A stretch of DNA of 64,000 nucleotides from Actinorugispora endophytica (GCF_004363075.1 NZ_SNYN01000016.1:1-64000); one strand, 5' to 3'. Shown: positions 1-8,506, numbered from the stretch's first letter. Translations and numbers: made by a program. Notes: generated from the sequence alone by a model not told the origin.

Positions 1-4
1 GTCA

Positions 5-51
5 GAAGGGCGTCAAGGTCAGTTTTCACACACCGATCCTCGACGCCCTTC
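5..51. repeat. Stem-loop at window edge, possible member of the dispersed hairpin family
   Basis: GAAGGGCGTC at 5-14 pairs perfectly with GACGCCCTTC at 42-51, and pairing continues imperfectly inward (AAGG-TC against GATCCT). It contains GTCAAGGTCA, which also occurs in the arm of the 38439-38500 hairpin. Family membership is uncertain because the flank is outside the window. Confidence 0.4.
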
Positions 52-91
52 GCCATGGGCGCAGGCGTTTCAGGGATTTCCCATCAACGAT

Positions 92-283
92 CTAGCGGCG
101 CGAGACCGGGGGGTTGCCGACCCCGGACACGTCGGGCGGGGAGGGCTGGCCGCCGGGGGCGCCGATCGAGGCCAGGCAGCCGACGGCCAGGAGCAGGATG
201 GCGAGCAGGGAGACGCCCAGCCAGAGGGAACCCCACAGGACGGGGTCGCGCCATCCGGGACGGCGTAGGGGAGAGCGGTTCAT
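92..283 (-). CDS. Small single-pass membrane protein, hypothetical
   Basis: A 63-residue ORF. A basic start (MNRSPLRRPGWRD) is followed by one hydrophobic segment (about residues 16-41), then a short Gly/Pro/Ser-rich tail. The shape fits a small membrane protein with the basic side inside. No Shine-Dalgarno sequence precedes the ATG, and longer frames through the same DNA look non-coding, so this is tentative. It is divergent from the conservon that begins at 948. No family recognised. Confidence 0.4.
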   Translation of the reverse strand: MNRSPLRRPGWRDPVLWGSLWLGVSLLAILLLAVGCLASIGAPGGQPSPPDVSGVGNPPVSRR

Positions 284-947
284 CGAGGAGGGGCTCCGGG
301 GCGGAAGGGGCGGTGGAGGGGGACCTTGCAGACAGGCTAGGGAGCCGGAAACGCTTCCGACACCCGGCAGCCGAAGAATTGGCCAAAAGCAGGAAGTAGC
401 TTTCCCGGGAAATGGACGAACGACCGGTGTCCGTATCCGCGGCGGGGCGGGACGCCGGCCCCGCGGGGGCCGGGGAGCCCTCGCGGGACGGCGGGGGACA
501 CCCGGCCCGCGGACGGGGCCGGGGAGGGCGCGGGAACGGGTCGACCCGGCTCGGTCCCCGATTCGATAAGGGGCGGTGAACTGGGAATTCATCCGGATTC
601 GGGAGTGTGCGAGACGGCTGGGCGGACAGGGCGGAATGGTCGTCGGAGGGGTAATCCTCCGCTGCTCCGGCACTGGTCCGGAAACAGATGCTTTGCCAGC
701 CCGGTAAGGGTTTCTGTGCTAGTGTGGCCGCCGATTCGTTTATATATCGGCGGTTTGAGTCAGCGTTTCGCCAGGGAAAACGGCCCGTGTCCCGTGTGAT
801 CGAGGCCACCATATTCCCGTTCAGTGTTCCTTCCTCGCAGTCGGTCGGTAGCATCACGGTTCGCGAGGTGTGCGGTCGCTCGCATCGACACTGCGCCGCT
901 GATCCGCCGTCGTTGACAAGCCCCCCGCAACAACGAGGAGATGTGCC
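284..947. other. Gene-free stretch upstream of the conservon
   Basis: No convincing gene. The only notable structure is an inverted repeat, CCGCCGAT (728-735) and ATCGGCGG (746-753), around an AT-rich centre, about 195 bp before cvnA. It could be an operator or hairpin. A GAGGAG ribosome site lies at 935-940, just before the GTG start. Confidence 0.4.
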
Positions 948-2465
948 GTGGCACAGGTGCCATCACCAGGTCAGCGCACGGGGCACCCCCTGTCGCACAT
1001 GATGCAGGCGGAGGCGGACTCCTCCCGCGGCGTAAGAGCCGGAACCCGACGGATGTTCGCCCGGATCCGGGCCCGGTTCGGCAGAGGCCCCAAGGAGACC
1101 CCGCCCGCAGTGGTCGCCCCCTACGGTTACGCCCCGGCGCCTCCGCAGGGATTCGCACCCGACGGGATGCCCCCGTACGGCTACCCTCCGGTCCCGCCCC
1201 ATGGCGTGGTCCCGGAGGGCGCGGCCCAGTACGGCTACCCGCAGGCCCCGCCGCAGGGCCCGCCCCCTGGTTACGGAGCGCCGTACCCTCCGGTCCAGGT
1301 GCCCCACCAGATGCCCGTCCCCGGGGAGCACCACGCCCCCGACCAGACGGCGCTCCCCCCCGGTACCGTGGCCCCGCTCGCCCCGACCCCGTTCGAGCAG
1401 GCCCCTCCCGTTCCGGACCCGGTCGTCCCCGCTCCGATCGAGCAGGCCGTGCCCGAGGCCCCGGAACCCGAACCGGTCGTTCCCCCCTCCGCCCCCGAGG
1501 TCCGGGAGGAGCCGATCACCGAGGCTCTGGCCAGCCTGGCGATGCGCGACCTCACCCTGGTCGAGTCGCTGCTGGACATCGTCGAGGACCTCGAAGACAC
1601 CACGGAGGACCCCGACCTCCTCGACAAGCTGTTCAAGATCGACAACCTCGCCACCCGGATGCGCCGCAACGGTGAGAACCTGCTGGTCCTGGCCGGACAG
1701 GACACCGGTGACCAGCATCTGGAGGCGATCTCGCTGTTGGACGTCTCCCGTGCGGCGATCTCCGAGATCGGCGACTACGAGCGCGTCCGGCTGGGCAGGC
1801 TGCCCGAGCTGTTCGTCGCGGGCCGCGTGTCCGACGACGTCAGCCACCTGCTGGCCGAACTGCTCGACAACGCGACCGCCAAGTCCCCCGACCACGCCCA
1901 GGTGGTCATCAGCGCGCAGCCCATGACCGGGGACCGCCTGCTGCTGACCGTCGAGGACGAGGGGATCGGCATCCCCGAAGCCCAGCTCGACACGATCAAC
2001 AAGCGCCTCGAGGGCCCGCCGGTCCTGGAAGAGGGCGCCATCCGGCACATGGGTCTCTATGTGGTCAGCCGGATCGCGCACCGACACGGACTCCAGGTGC
2101 AGCTGCAGGCGCGGGCGTTCCGCGGGATCAGCGCACACGTCGTCGTGCCCTCCGACCTGATCAGCACCACCGGACCTAAGCCTGTGACCGAACCAGTGAA
2201 GCCCGCCCCCACGCCGGTGAGCGCACGGCCCCTGACCCCTCCGACCCCGCGCGTGTCCAGCGGGGACGGGAGCGGCCCCGCCCTCACCTCCGCGGGTCTG
2301 CCTCGACGCGGCGCCAACCGCTCGACCGACCCGATGCCCGTCCTGCCGACCGCCGAACCCGAGGAACCCGCACAGTCGGAGGACCCGGAGAGCAGGGCCG
2401 AGCGCATCCGCGCCGACCTCGAGGGATTCCTCGAGGGCGAACGTGCCGCCACCCAGGACGAGTAG
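948..2465 (+). CDS. cvnA: CvnA-type conservon ATPase lacking a membrane sensor
   Basis: First gene of a conservon, the four-gene Actinobacteria module proposed to act like a membrane-associated G-protein switch. The 505-residue product has a histidine-kinase-type ATPase domain in its middle (about residues 190-400), with an N-box (ELLDNATA) and a G-box-like stretch (VEDEGIGIPEAQ), then a Pro/Ser/Glu-rich tail. Typical CvnA proteins begin with a membrane-spanning, nitrate-sensor-like region. Here the first 170 residues are instead rich in Pro, Tyr and Gly with PYGY-type repeats and show no transmembrane helix. Start: GTG at 948, seven bases after GAGGAG. cvnB, cvnC and cvnD follow closely on the same strand. 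Confidence 0.88.
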   Translation: MAQVPSPGQRTGHPLSHMMQAEADSSRGVRAGTRRMFARIRARFGRGPKETPPAVVAPYGYAPAPPQGFAPDGMPPYGYPPVPPHGVVPEGAAQYGYPQAPPQGPPPGYGAPYPPVQVPHQMPVPGEHHAPDQTALPPGTVAPLAPTPFEQAPPVPDPVVPAPIEQAVPEAPEPEPVVPPSAPEVREEPITEALASLAMRDLTLVESLLDIVEDLEDTTEDPDLLDKLFKIDNLATRMRRNGENLLVLAGQDTGDQHLEAISLLDVSRAAISEIGDYERVRLGRLPELFVAGRVSDDVSHLLAELLDNATAKSPDHAQVVISAQPMTGDRLLLTVEDEGIGIPEAQLDTINKRLEGPPVLEEGAIRHMGLYVVSRIAHRHGLQVQLQARAFRGISAHVVVPSDLISTTGPKPVTEPVKPAPTPVSARPLTPPTPRVSSGDGSGPALTSAGLPRRGANRSTDPMPVLPTAEPEEPAQSEDPESRAERIRADLEGFLEGERAATQDE

Positions 2466-2513
2466 CGGATCCGCAGCATTCCCCCCACAAGCCACGACAG
2501 AAGCAGGACGGAT

Positions 2514-2939
2514 ATGGACAACCGCTTGAGTGAGAGCGCTGAGAATTTCGCCTGGCTCATCTCCAACTTCGTCACCGAGGTGCCAGGTGTCGAGCACGCA
2601 GTCGTCGTCTCCTCCGATGGTCTGCTGCTCACCTCGTCCCAGGACTTCCCCGACGAGCACGCCGAGCAGCTCGCGGCCATCGCCAGCGGCCTGCAGAGCC
2701 TGGCGGACGGTACCGCCCGGATGTTCGCCAAGGGCGACTCCGAGCAGTTGATCCTGCGCATGAGGCGCGGTTACCTGTTCGTCATGTCCATCAGCGACGG
2801 GTCCTCCCTGGCGGTCCTGGCCTCCAAGGACGCCGACATGAAGATCGTGGCCTACCAGATGACCCTGCTCGTGGAGAACGCCGGCCACGTGCTCACCCCG
2901 CAACTGCGTTCCCAGTTGCGCGAGGTCGTCGTCCGCTGA
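2514..2939 (+). CDS. cvnB: CvnB, roadblock/LC7-domain protein
   Basis: 141 residues spanning a complete roadblock/LC7 fold (ASNFVTEVPGVEHAVVVSSDGLLL-like start, alternating strands and helices). In Streptomyces conservons, CvnB is the MglB-like partner that works with the CvnD GTPase. It lies 48 bp after cvnA and 54 bp before cvnC, consistent with one operon. ATG start with a moderate AGCAGGA upstream. Confidence 0.93.
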   Translation: MDNRLSESAENFAWLISNFVTEVPGVEHAVVVSSDGLLLTSSQDFPDEHAEQLAAIASGLQSLADGTARMFAKGDSEQLILRMRRGYLFVMSISDGSSLAVLASKDADMKIVAYQMTLLVENAGHVLTPQLRSQLREVVVR

Positions 2940-2993
2940 TCCGCCACACCGGCGCAGGACCCTGGAGCGAATCTTGAAGAGGATGTCATCCCT

Positions 2994-3356
2994 ATGAGGA
3001 GCCATCGCAGAAGGCGGGGAGCACGGATCCGCCCGTACACCTTCACGGGCGGCCGAACCCGGTCGCGCCATCCGCTGATGGTGCAGACGCTGGTCTCGAT
3101 CGCGGACCCGCGAGCTGAACTCCCGCGCAACCTGATGCCGGAGTCGCAGCAGATCTACGAGCTGTGCGCCCAGGTGCGCTCGGTCGCGGAGATCTCGGCC
3201 GAACTGAAGATCCCGCTGGGCGTGACCCAGGTGCTCCTCAGTGACCTGGCCGATCAGGGCCTCGTCTACATCCACCCCACCATCACCGGGCACAGCCCAT
3301 CCGAGAACCAAGTGCTGGAAAGGGCGCTCCGTGGCCTCGAACGTCTCTTCCAATAG
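2994..3356 (+). CDS. cvnC: CvnC, DUF742 protein
   Basis: 120-residue DUF742 protein. The family signature RPYTFTGGRT is near residue 15, followed by a winged-helix-like region with the ADQGLVYIHP motif. It is basic and probably cytoplasmic. The role within the conservon complex is not established biochemically. Its end overlaps cvnD by 26 bp, indicating translational coupling. Confidence 0.93.
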   Translation: MRSHRRRRGARIRPYTFTGGRTRSRHPLMVQTLVSIADPRAELPRNLMPESQQIYELCAQVRSVAEISAELKIPLGVTQVLLSDLADQGLVYIHPTITGHSPSENQVLERALRGLERLFQ

Positions 3357-3927
3357 CCGTCCGTCCGTGATGTCGACGAAGATCGTCATCGCGGGAGGCT
3401 TCGGCGCGGGCAAGACCACCCTGGTCGGCTCGGTCTCCGAGATCCCACCGGTCACCACCGAGGCGGTGATGACGGAGGCGAGCATCGCGCACGATGACGT
3501 GTCCTCCACGCCGGACAAGGTGACCACCACCGTGGCGATGGACTTCGGCCGCCTCACCCTGGACGAAGAGCTGATCATGTACATGTTCGGCACTCCGGGG
3601 CAGGCGCGGTTCTGGTTCATGTGGGACGACCTGGTGCGCGGCGCGGTCGGCGCCGTCGTGGTCGTGGACGCCCGTCGACTGGCCGATTGCTTCGACGCGA
3701 TCGACTATTTCGAGAAGAACCAGAACATCCCGTACATCATCGCTCTGAACCGGTTCGACGGGGAGCGGGAGTACACGGTCGAGCAGATCCGCGAGGCCGT
3801 CGAAGTCGGCCCCGACGTGCCGATCATCGAGTTCGACGCGCGCGACCGGCTCTCCAGCGGCAGTGTGCTCAAGCAGCTCCTGAAGTACACGCTGTCGCGT
3901 CCGGAGCAGCCCGAACTCGTCGGCTGA
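3331..3927 (+). CDS. cvnD: CvnD, small Ras/MglA-like GTPase
   Basis: 198-residue GTPase. The P-loop AGGFGAGKTT is at about residues 21-30, a G3-like region (FGTPGQ) follows, and the base-recognition motif reads ALNRFDG (NKxD-like with R in place of K, as is common in this family). GTG at 3331, preceded by GAAAGGG, is chosen because it overlaps the end of cvnC and gives the usual short N-terminal extension before the P-loop. Last gene of the conservon; a strong hairpin follows. Confidence 0.93.
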   Translation: MASNVSSNSRPSVMSTKIVIAGGFGAGKTTLVGSVSEIPPVTTEAVMTEASIAHDDVSSTPDKVTTTVAMDFGRLTLDEELIMYMFGTPGQARFWFMWDDLVRGAVGAVVVVDARRLADCFDAIDYFEKNQNIPYIIALNRFDGEREYTVEQIREAVEVGPDVPIIEFDARDRLSSGSVLKQLLKYTLSRPEQPELVG

Positions 3928-3969
3928 GAACGGGCCGAGAACGGGGCTCCCCCGACAAACGAATAGGCG

Positions 3970-4013
3970 GACGGACATCGAGACGGGTTCACGGACCCGT
4001 CTCGGTGTCCGTT
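3970..4013 (+). terminator. Hairpin after the conservon
   Basis: Long inverted repeat ending in CGAGACGGGT / ACCCGTCTCG with loop TCACGG. The arms extend to 17-19 bp with a single G-T wobble. It lies 43 bp after the cvnD stop. There is no clear T-run, as is common in high-GC actinomycetes. Confidence 0.75.
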
Positions 4014-4073
4014 AAGGGCTGTCTGGGTATGGTTCGGGCGTTACGTTCCCCCGGCCGGAAGTGAGACCGACCC

Positions 4074-4802
4074 ATGAGCCAGGCACGGACCACCACAACG
4101 ACGCGACCCGGCGCGCACCGCTTCCCCGGCCCCGAAACCGGGGCGAACCTCGTCTGCTTCGTGCACGCCGGAGCCCTGCCCACCGTGTACCAGCCCTGGT
4201 CGGCCGAGTTGGCGGGGCGGTTCGGGGTGTGGGTCGGCACGGTCCGGCACCACGACGCCGCCGGAGGAGCCGGACCCATGTGGAAGGGCTACGCCGAACG
4301 GCAGGCCGACGCGTTGGAGGCGGTCACCGGGCCGCTCACGCTCTACGGGCACAGTATGGGCGCGGTCTCGGCCTACGAGACCGCGCGTGAGCTGCGTCGG
4401 AGGGGGCGCGACCTGGTACGCCTGGTCGTCAGCGGCTGCGATGCCCCGCACCTGCGGGTGAACGCGGACCTGCCCCGGGACCCGGTCGAACTCGTCCGTA
4501 CCGTGGCCGGCCTCTACGGCGGGATCCCCGAGATGATCCTGGCGGAACCGGAACTGGCGCAGGTGTTCGGCGAGGAGCTGCGCGCGGACTTCGACGCGCT
4601 CGCCGCGTACACCTGGACCCCGGGAGCCCCCTTGGACATCCCGCTCACCGTGGCGGGCGGGACCACCGACCCGGTCGTGTCCGAGGCGGGGTTGCGCGCC
4701 TGGGCGGAGCACACGACGGGCGCCTTCCGGCTCGAACGCCTTCCCGGCAGCCACTTCTTCACCGACGACGAACGCCCCGCCCTGCTGGCGCTCATGGGCT
4801 GA
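4074..4802 (+). CDS. Type II thioesterase-like alpha/beta hydrolase
   Basis: 242-residue alpha/beta hydrolase of the thioesterase family that edits or releases acyl chains from PKS/NRPS carrier proteins. Visible are the oxyanion region (CFVHAGA near residue 28), the nucleophile elbow GHSMG (Ser about 94), a candidate Asp in GGTTDPVV and the catalytic His in LPGSHFF near the C-terminus. No PKS or NRPS gene is in the window, so it is an orphan here and the substrate is unknown. It follows a hairpin and is probably transcribed alone. Confidence 0.8.
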   Translation: MSQARTTTTTRPGAHRFPGPETGANLVCFVHAGALPTVYQPWSAELAGRFGVWVGTVRHHDAAGGAGPMWKGYAERQADALEAVTGPLTLYGHSMGAVSAYETARELRRRGRDLVRLVVSGCDAPHLRVNADLPRDPVELVRTVAGLYGGIPEMILAEPELAQVFGEELRADFDALAAYTWTPGAPLDIPLTVAGGTTDPVVSEAGLRAWAEHTTGAFRLERLPGSHFFTDDERPALLALMG

Positions 4803-4925
4803 GCCGGGCATCCGGGACGGCGGCCCGTCGACGGGTACGGGTATCCCGGAAAAGGGACGGCCGGGCATAAGGTGTCCTCTGGCCTCCCGGGTGTTCCGGG
4901 CGGGCCCGCAACCGGAAGGGCAGTG

Positions 4926-5990
4926 ATGACGCGGCGTCGGATTCTGTGGATCGGCTCCTACACGTTCGGCTCCGGTCCCGGGGAGAGCGCCGCGGGGGTG
5001 CAACGGGTCCGGCTGGACACGGGGAGCGGCGCCCTGGAGGACGCGGGGGTGGCCGCCGAGAGCGGCAACCCCTCCTTCGTGGCCCTGTCCGCGGACGGGG
5101 GCGCGGTCTACGCCGTCAACGAACTCGAGGCGGGGCGGGTCAGCGGTTTCGCGGTGATCGGCGGGCAGGGCCTGAAGGAGCAGGGGTCCGTCCCGACGGG
5201 CGGCTCCTCCCCCTGCCACCTCCTGGTCCACCCGGGCGGGCGGCACCTGGTCACCGCCAACTACGGCGACGGCAGCGTCAGCGTGCACGCCCTCGCGGCG
5301 GACGGCGCCCCGGGAGAACCGGTCCAGCGGTTCACGCACACCGGCTCGGGGCCCGACACCGAGCGCCAGGAGGGGCCGCACGCGCACAGCGTGTACCTCG
5401 CGCCGGGCGGCGGGCACCTCCTGGTCGTGGACCTGGGCACCGACGAGCTGCGCTGCCACCCCTTCGACCCGGCCTCCCCCGAACCCGTCGGGCCGGGGCA
5501 CATCGCGGCCCGGTTCGATCCGGGAACGGGCCCCCGGCACCTGGCCGCGCACTCCTCGGGCCACCTCTACGTGGCGGGCGAGCTGGACTCCCGGGTGCAC
5601 ATCCTGCGCTGGGACGCCGACACCGCCCGGGCCGAGACCGTCGGATCGCTTCCGGCGACCCTCTCGGGGAACGAGGGCAACTACCCCGCGGAGATCGCGT
5701 TGTCGCCCGACGGGAGCCGTCTGTACGTCGCTAACCGGGGCGCCGACACGATCGCCACCTTCGAGGTCTCGGCCGACGGCGCGCGGCTGCGGCACCTGGC
5801 GGACACACCGACCGGCGGCGCCTGGCCCCGGCACTTCGCCCAGGTCAGCGGGTACATTGTGGTGGCCAACCAGAACTCCTCGACGCTGACCTCGCTCCCG
5901 GTGGATCCCGTTGACGGGATCCCGGGGGAGGCGCGGCACAGCCTGGACGTGCCCGACCCGGTGTGCGTCCGGCCCGCGTTCGCCGGGTAG
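4926..5990 (+). CDS. Lactonase-family seven-bladed beta-propeller protein
   Basis: 354 residues with repeated propeller blades (HLLVHPGGRHLVTANYGDG, LSPDGSRLYVANRG), typical of the 6-phosphogluconolactonase/Pgl-like family. No signal peptide is visible, so it is probably cytosolic. The substrate in this organism is unknown; family members hydrolyse sugar lactones, but many are uncharacterised. ATG at 4926 is chosen over an upstream in-frame start because GGAAGGG (4914-4920) is correctly spaced and the protein then begins directly with the first strand (RRRILWIGSYT). Confidence 0.82.
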   Translation: MTRRRILWIGSYTFGSGPGESAAGVQRVRLDTGSGALEDAGVAAESGNPSFVALSADGGAVYAVNELEAGRVSGFAVIGGQGLKEQGSVPTGGSSPCHLLVHPGGRHLVTANYGDGSVSVHALAADGAPGEPVQRFTHTGSGPDTERQEGPHAHSVYLAPGGGHLLVVDLGTDELRCHPFDPASPEPVGPGHIAARFDPGTGPRHLAAHSSGHLYVAGELDSRVHILRWDADTARAETVGSLPATLSGNEGNYPAEIALSPDGSRLYVANRGADTIATFEVSADGARLRHLADTPTGGAWPRHFAQVSGYIVVANQNSSTLTSLPVDPVDGIPGEARHSLDVPDPVCVRPAFAG

Positions 5991-6132
5991 GCTGTCGCGG
6001 GCCTGGCCGTGTCATGGCGTTCACCACAGGCCGGGAGCGGTTTCAGAGGGGATTTGGCCGGTTCCCACAAGGTCCCGCGGAGGAAAGCTGTGCCTCCCCG
6101 CACCCCTGCCGTCCGCTGCGCGTCGACCACAA

Positions 6133-6138
6133 TTGACG
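6133..6138 (+). promoter_or_regulatory. Possible -35 element upstream of bioY
   Basis: TTGACG lies about 46 bp before the bioY start in a short AT-richer patch (CACAATTGACG). No convincing -10 or regulator palindrome was identified, so this is a weak suggestion. Confidence 0.25.
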
Positions 6139-6183
6139 CGGACACCCCATTCGGCAGCGGACGCACACGCAAGGACTGGACTC

Positions 6184-6774
6184 ATGAGCGCTTCCGGCAC
6201 GACCACGCCCCGGTACCGGGGGCTGAACACGCGCGACCTCGCGCTCATCGCCCTGTTCGCCGCGCTTCTCGCGGCGTTGAGCATCGTTCCGGGGATCCCC
6301 GTGGGGCCCGTGCCGATCACTCTGCAGACACTCGGCGTCGTCCTGGCGCCCGCCGTCCTCGGCTGGAAGCGGGGGGTCCTGGCGATCCTGGCCTTCCTGG
6401 CCCTGGCCGCGGCGGGCCTGCCGATCCTGTCGGGCGGCAACGGGGGTCTGGCCGCCTTCGCCGGCGCCACCGGCGGCTTCCTGGTCAGCTGGGTTCCCGT
6501 CGCGCTGCTCATCGGGCTGCTCACCGAGCGCATGCTGCCCGGGTACCGCTTCTGGCCGGGACTGGCGATCAACATCACCGGCGCGCTGGTGCTGTGCTAC
6601 CTGGTCGGTGTGCCCTGGATGGGGGTGGTCGCCGGGACGGGGACGCTCGGGGCCCTCAAGATCATGCTCGTCTTCGTCCCCGGGGACCTCGTCAAGGTGG
6701 TCCTGGCCACCCTGATCGCCGCCGCCGTGCACCGCGCCCACCCCGTCCCGCCCGCGGGCGACCGGGTCGACTGA
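6184..6774 (+). CDS. bioY: BioY, biotin-binding S component of an ECF transporter
   Basis: 196-residue integral membrane protein with about six hydrophobic helices and the BioY pattern (SIVPGIPVGPVPITLQTLGV, then the VFVPGDLVKV motif near the C-terminus). It binds biotin in the membrane and docks with the BioMN energising module. ATG at 6184 is preceded by AAGGA. bioM and bioN follow directly, so all three transporter parts are in one operon. Confidence 0.93.
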   Translation: MSASGTTTPRYRGLNTRDLALIALFAALLAALSIVPGIPVGPVPITLQTLGVVLAPAVLGWKRGVLAILAFLALAAAGLPILSGGNGGLAAFAGATGGFLVSWVPVALLIGLLTERMLPGYRFWPGLAINITGALVLCYLVGVPWMGVVAGTGTLGALKIMLVFVPGDLVKVVLATLIAAAVHRAHPVPPAGDRVD

Positions 6775-6790
6775 TCGGGGCCACTACCGA

Positions 6791-7474
6791 ATGATTCAGC
6801 TGGAGCACGTGACGCACGCCTACAACGGACGTGTGGTCCTGGACGGGATCTCCCTGGAACTGGGCGAGCACAGGATCGGGCTGATCGGCGCCAACGGCTC
6901 GGGCAAGTCCACGCTGGCCCGGACGCTGAACGGGCTGGTCGTCCCCGACTCGGGCCGGGTGCTCGTGGACGGCCTGGACACCCGCAAGCACGGCAGGGAG
7001 GTCCGCCGCCGGGTCGGGTTCGTGTTCTCCGACGCCGACACCCAGATCATCATGCCCACGGTCGCCGAGGACGTGCAGATCGGGCTGCGCGGCAGCGGGA
7101 TCGGCCGGGCGGAGATCGCCGGGCGCGTGGACGAGGTCCTGGCCCGGCACGGCCTGGCCGGGCACCGCGACCACCCCGCCCACCTGCTGTCGGGCGGGCA
7201 GAAGCAGATGCTGGCGCTGGCCTCGGTCATGGTCACCGAGCCGCGGGTGCTGGTCTGTGACGAGCCCACCACCCTGCTGGACCTGCGCAACGTGCGGGTC
7301 GTCACCGAGGCCCTGCGCGGTCTGGAGCAGCAGGTCATCCTGCTCACCCACCACCTGGACACGCTCGCGGGGTTCGACCGGGTCCTCGTCATGGACGAGG
7401 GCGCCGTCGTCTTCGACGGGGAGCCCGGGGCCGCGGTCGAGCACTACACCGCTCTGATGGAGCGGCGCCCGTGA
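6791..7474 (+). CDS. bioM: BioM, ECF transporter ATPase
   Basis: 227-residue ABC ATPase energising biotin uptake. Walker A is GANGSGKST (about residues 34-42), the Q-loop region reads FSDADTQ, the signature is LSGGQKQ, and Walker B is VLVCDEPTTLLD followed by a switch His (LLTHH). It starts 16 bp after bioY, and its stop overlaps the GTG of bioN (GTGA). Short length and gene order distinguish it from general importer ATPases. Confidence 0.93.
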   Translation: MIQLEHVTHAYNGRVVLDGISLELGEHRIGLIGANGSGKSTLARTLNGLVVPDSGRVLVDGLDTRKHGREVRRRVGFVFSDADTQIIMPTVAEDVQIGLRGSGIGRAEIAGRVDEVLARHGLAGHRDHPAHLLSGGQKQMLALASVMVTEPRVLVCDEPTTLLDLRNVRVVTEALRGLEQQVILLTHHLDTLAGFDRVLVMDEGAVVFDGEPGAAVEHYTALMERRP

Positions 7475-8067
7475 GCATGGTGGGGCTGTACGTCCCGGGC
7501 ACGTCCGCGCTGTACCGGATGACGGCGGGGACGAAGCTGCTCGTCCTGCTGGTCGTGGTCACCGTGCTGCTGGTCCTGCGGGATCCGTGGGTGTCGCTGT
7601 CCGCCGCCGTCGCCGCTCCGTCTCTGTACGCGGTCTTCGGACTGGGGGGCCACCTGTGGCGCGCGTTCCGCCCGGTGCTGCTCTTCCTGGTGCTGATCGC
7701 GGCCTTCCACTGCCTCTTCACCGGCTGGGAGACGGCGGTCCGGGTGTGCTCCCAGCTCGCCGCCGCCGTGCTGCTGGCGGGGCTGGTGACCCGGACGACC
7801 CCGGTCACCGAGATGCTGGACCTGTTCGAGCGGCTGGCCCGCCCGTTGCGGTTCGCGGGGGTGCGCCCCGACCGGGTGGCGCTGGTACTGGCGCTGACCA
7901 TCCGCTGCGTCCCGATGGTCGCGGGGGCCTGGACGGCGTCGCGCGAGGCCTACCTGGCCCGGGGGCTGAGCGGGGGCGCGCACCGGATGGTCGTGCCCGT
8001 CATCGTGAACCTGCTCCGCTCCGCGGAGGCCCTCGGCGAGGCGATGAGCGCCCGCGGCATGGACTAG
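7471..8067 (+). CDS. bioN: BioN, ECF transporter transmembrane T component
   Basis: 198-residue CbiQ/EcfT-type membrane protein that couples the BioM ATPase to BioY. It has four to five hydrophobic segments, and the two Ala-Arg-Gly coupling motifs are present (AYLARG near residue 163 and MSARGMD at the extreme C-terminus). GTG at 7471 overlaps the bioM stop; an in-frame ATG two codons later is an alternative. A large inverted repeat begins 30 bp after its stop. Confidence 0.9.
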   Translation: MSMVGLYVPGTSALYRMTAGTKLLVLLVVVTVLLVLRDPWVSLSAAVAAPSLYAVFGLGGHLWRAFRPVLLFLVLIAAFHCLFTGWETAVRVCSQLAAAVLLAGLVTRTTPVTEMLDLFERLARPLRFAGVRPDRVALVLALTIRCVPMVAGAWTASREAYLARGLSGGAHRMVVPVIVNLLRSAEALGEAMSARGMD

Positions 8068-8221
8068 GGAAGCTCCGGCGCGGGGATGAATTCGGGCACC
8101 GGTGCTTCGGGTGGGTCTTTCGGCCTCCTGTCACGCGGAGCACGGGGTTACAGCAGGCAGCGACGGCGGGTGAGGGCCGGGGCCGCGCCCACGATGTCCG
8201 TTGCGTGAGGGTTCCGTTGAC

Positions 8222-8275
8222 GGTCTTGGGCTTTCTGCCCGCTTCGGGGCCGGGAAGGGCAGAAAGCCCAAGACC
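8222..8275. repeat. Perfect 19-bp-arm stem-loop (inner hairpin 1)
   Basis: GGTCTTGGGCTTTCTGCCC (8222-8240) is perfectly complementary to 8257-8275, with a 16-nt GC-rich loop. It lies inside the 8097-8500 element. Confidence 0.85.
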
Positions 8276-8311
8276 ATTCCGGGTGGGGGCGGAACCGGCC
8301 CTCGAATGTCC

Positions 8312-8370
8312 GGTGATCTTGCTGTTTCCCCCCGAGATCAAGGTTCGCGGGGGGAAACAGCAAGATCACC
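8312..8370. repeat. Perfect 23-bp-arm stem-loop (inner hairpin 2, dispersed family)
   Basis: The arm beginning GGTGATCTTGCTGTTT (8312-8334) is perfectly complementary to 8348-8370, with a 13-nt loop. The outer tip GGTGATCTTG recurs in hairpins at 28617, 38439 (GGATCTTG), 44261 and, with one change, 22052. Confidence 0.88.
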
Positions 8371-8506
8371 AACGGAAACCACGCGAAACGGACGTCGTGG
8401 GCGCGGCCCCGGCCCCGGCCCTCACCCGCCGTCGCTGCCTGCTGTAACCCCGTGCTCCGCGTGACAGGAGGCCGAAAGACCCCCCGAAGCACCGGCACGC
8501 CGAAAC

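Larger units (their letters stand above)
8097..8500. repeat. Nested inverted-repeat element of about 400 bp
   Basis: The segment at about 8100-8220 recurs almost exactly in inverted orientation at about 8371-8495. Examples are TCACGCGGAGCACGGGGTTA and its complement, and CAGGCAGCGACGGCGGG and its complement. Differences are few point changes and a 6-bp GGCCGG insertion. Two further perfect hairpins sit between the arms (8222-8275 and 8312-8370). No gene is convincing inside. It may be a MITE-like element or a duplicated repeat cassette. Confidence 0.8.

Noticed and set aside
963..3620. Very long open frame on the minus strand opposite the conservon (885 codons)
   Set aside because: It is antisense to four well-recognised genes, has low-complexity repeats typical of high-GC shadow frames, and no ribosome site.
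6000..6183. Riboswitch upstream of bioY
   Set aside because: No recognisable riboswitch core or convincing conserved stem set could be found by eye; biotin transporters are normally controlled by protein repressors.
8097..8500. CRISPR-like reading of the repeats after bioN
   Set aside because: The repeats are inverted arms and hairpins, not evenly spaced direct repeats with unique spacers, and no cas genes are present.
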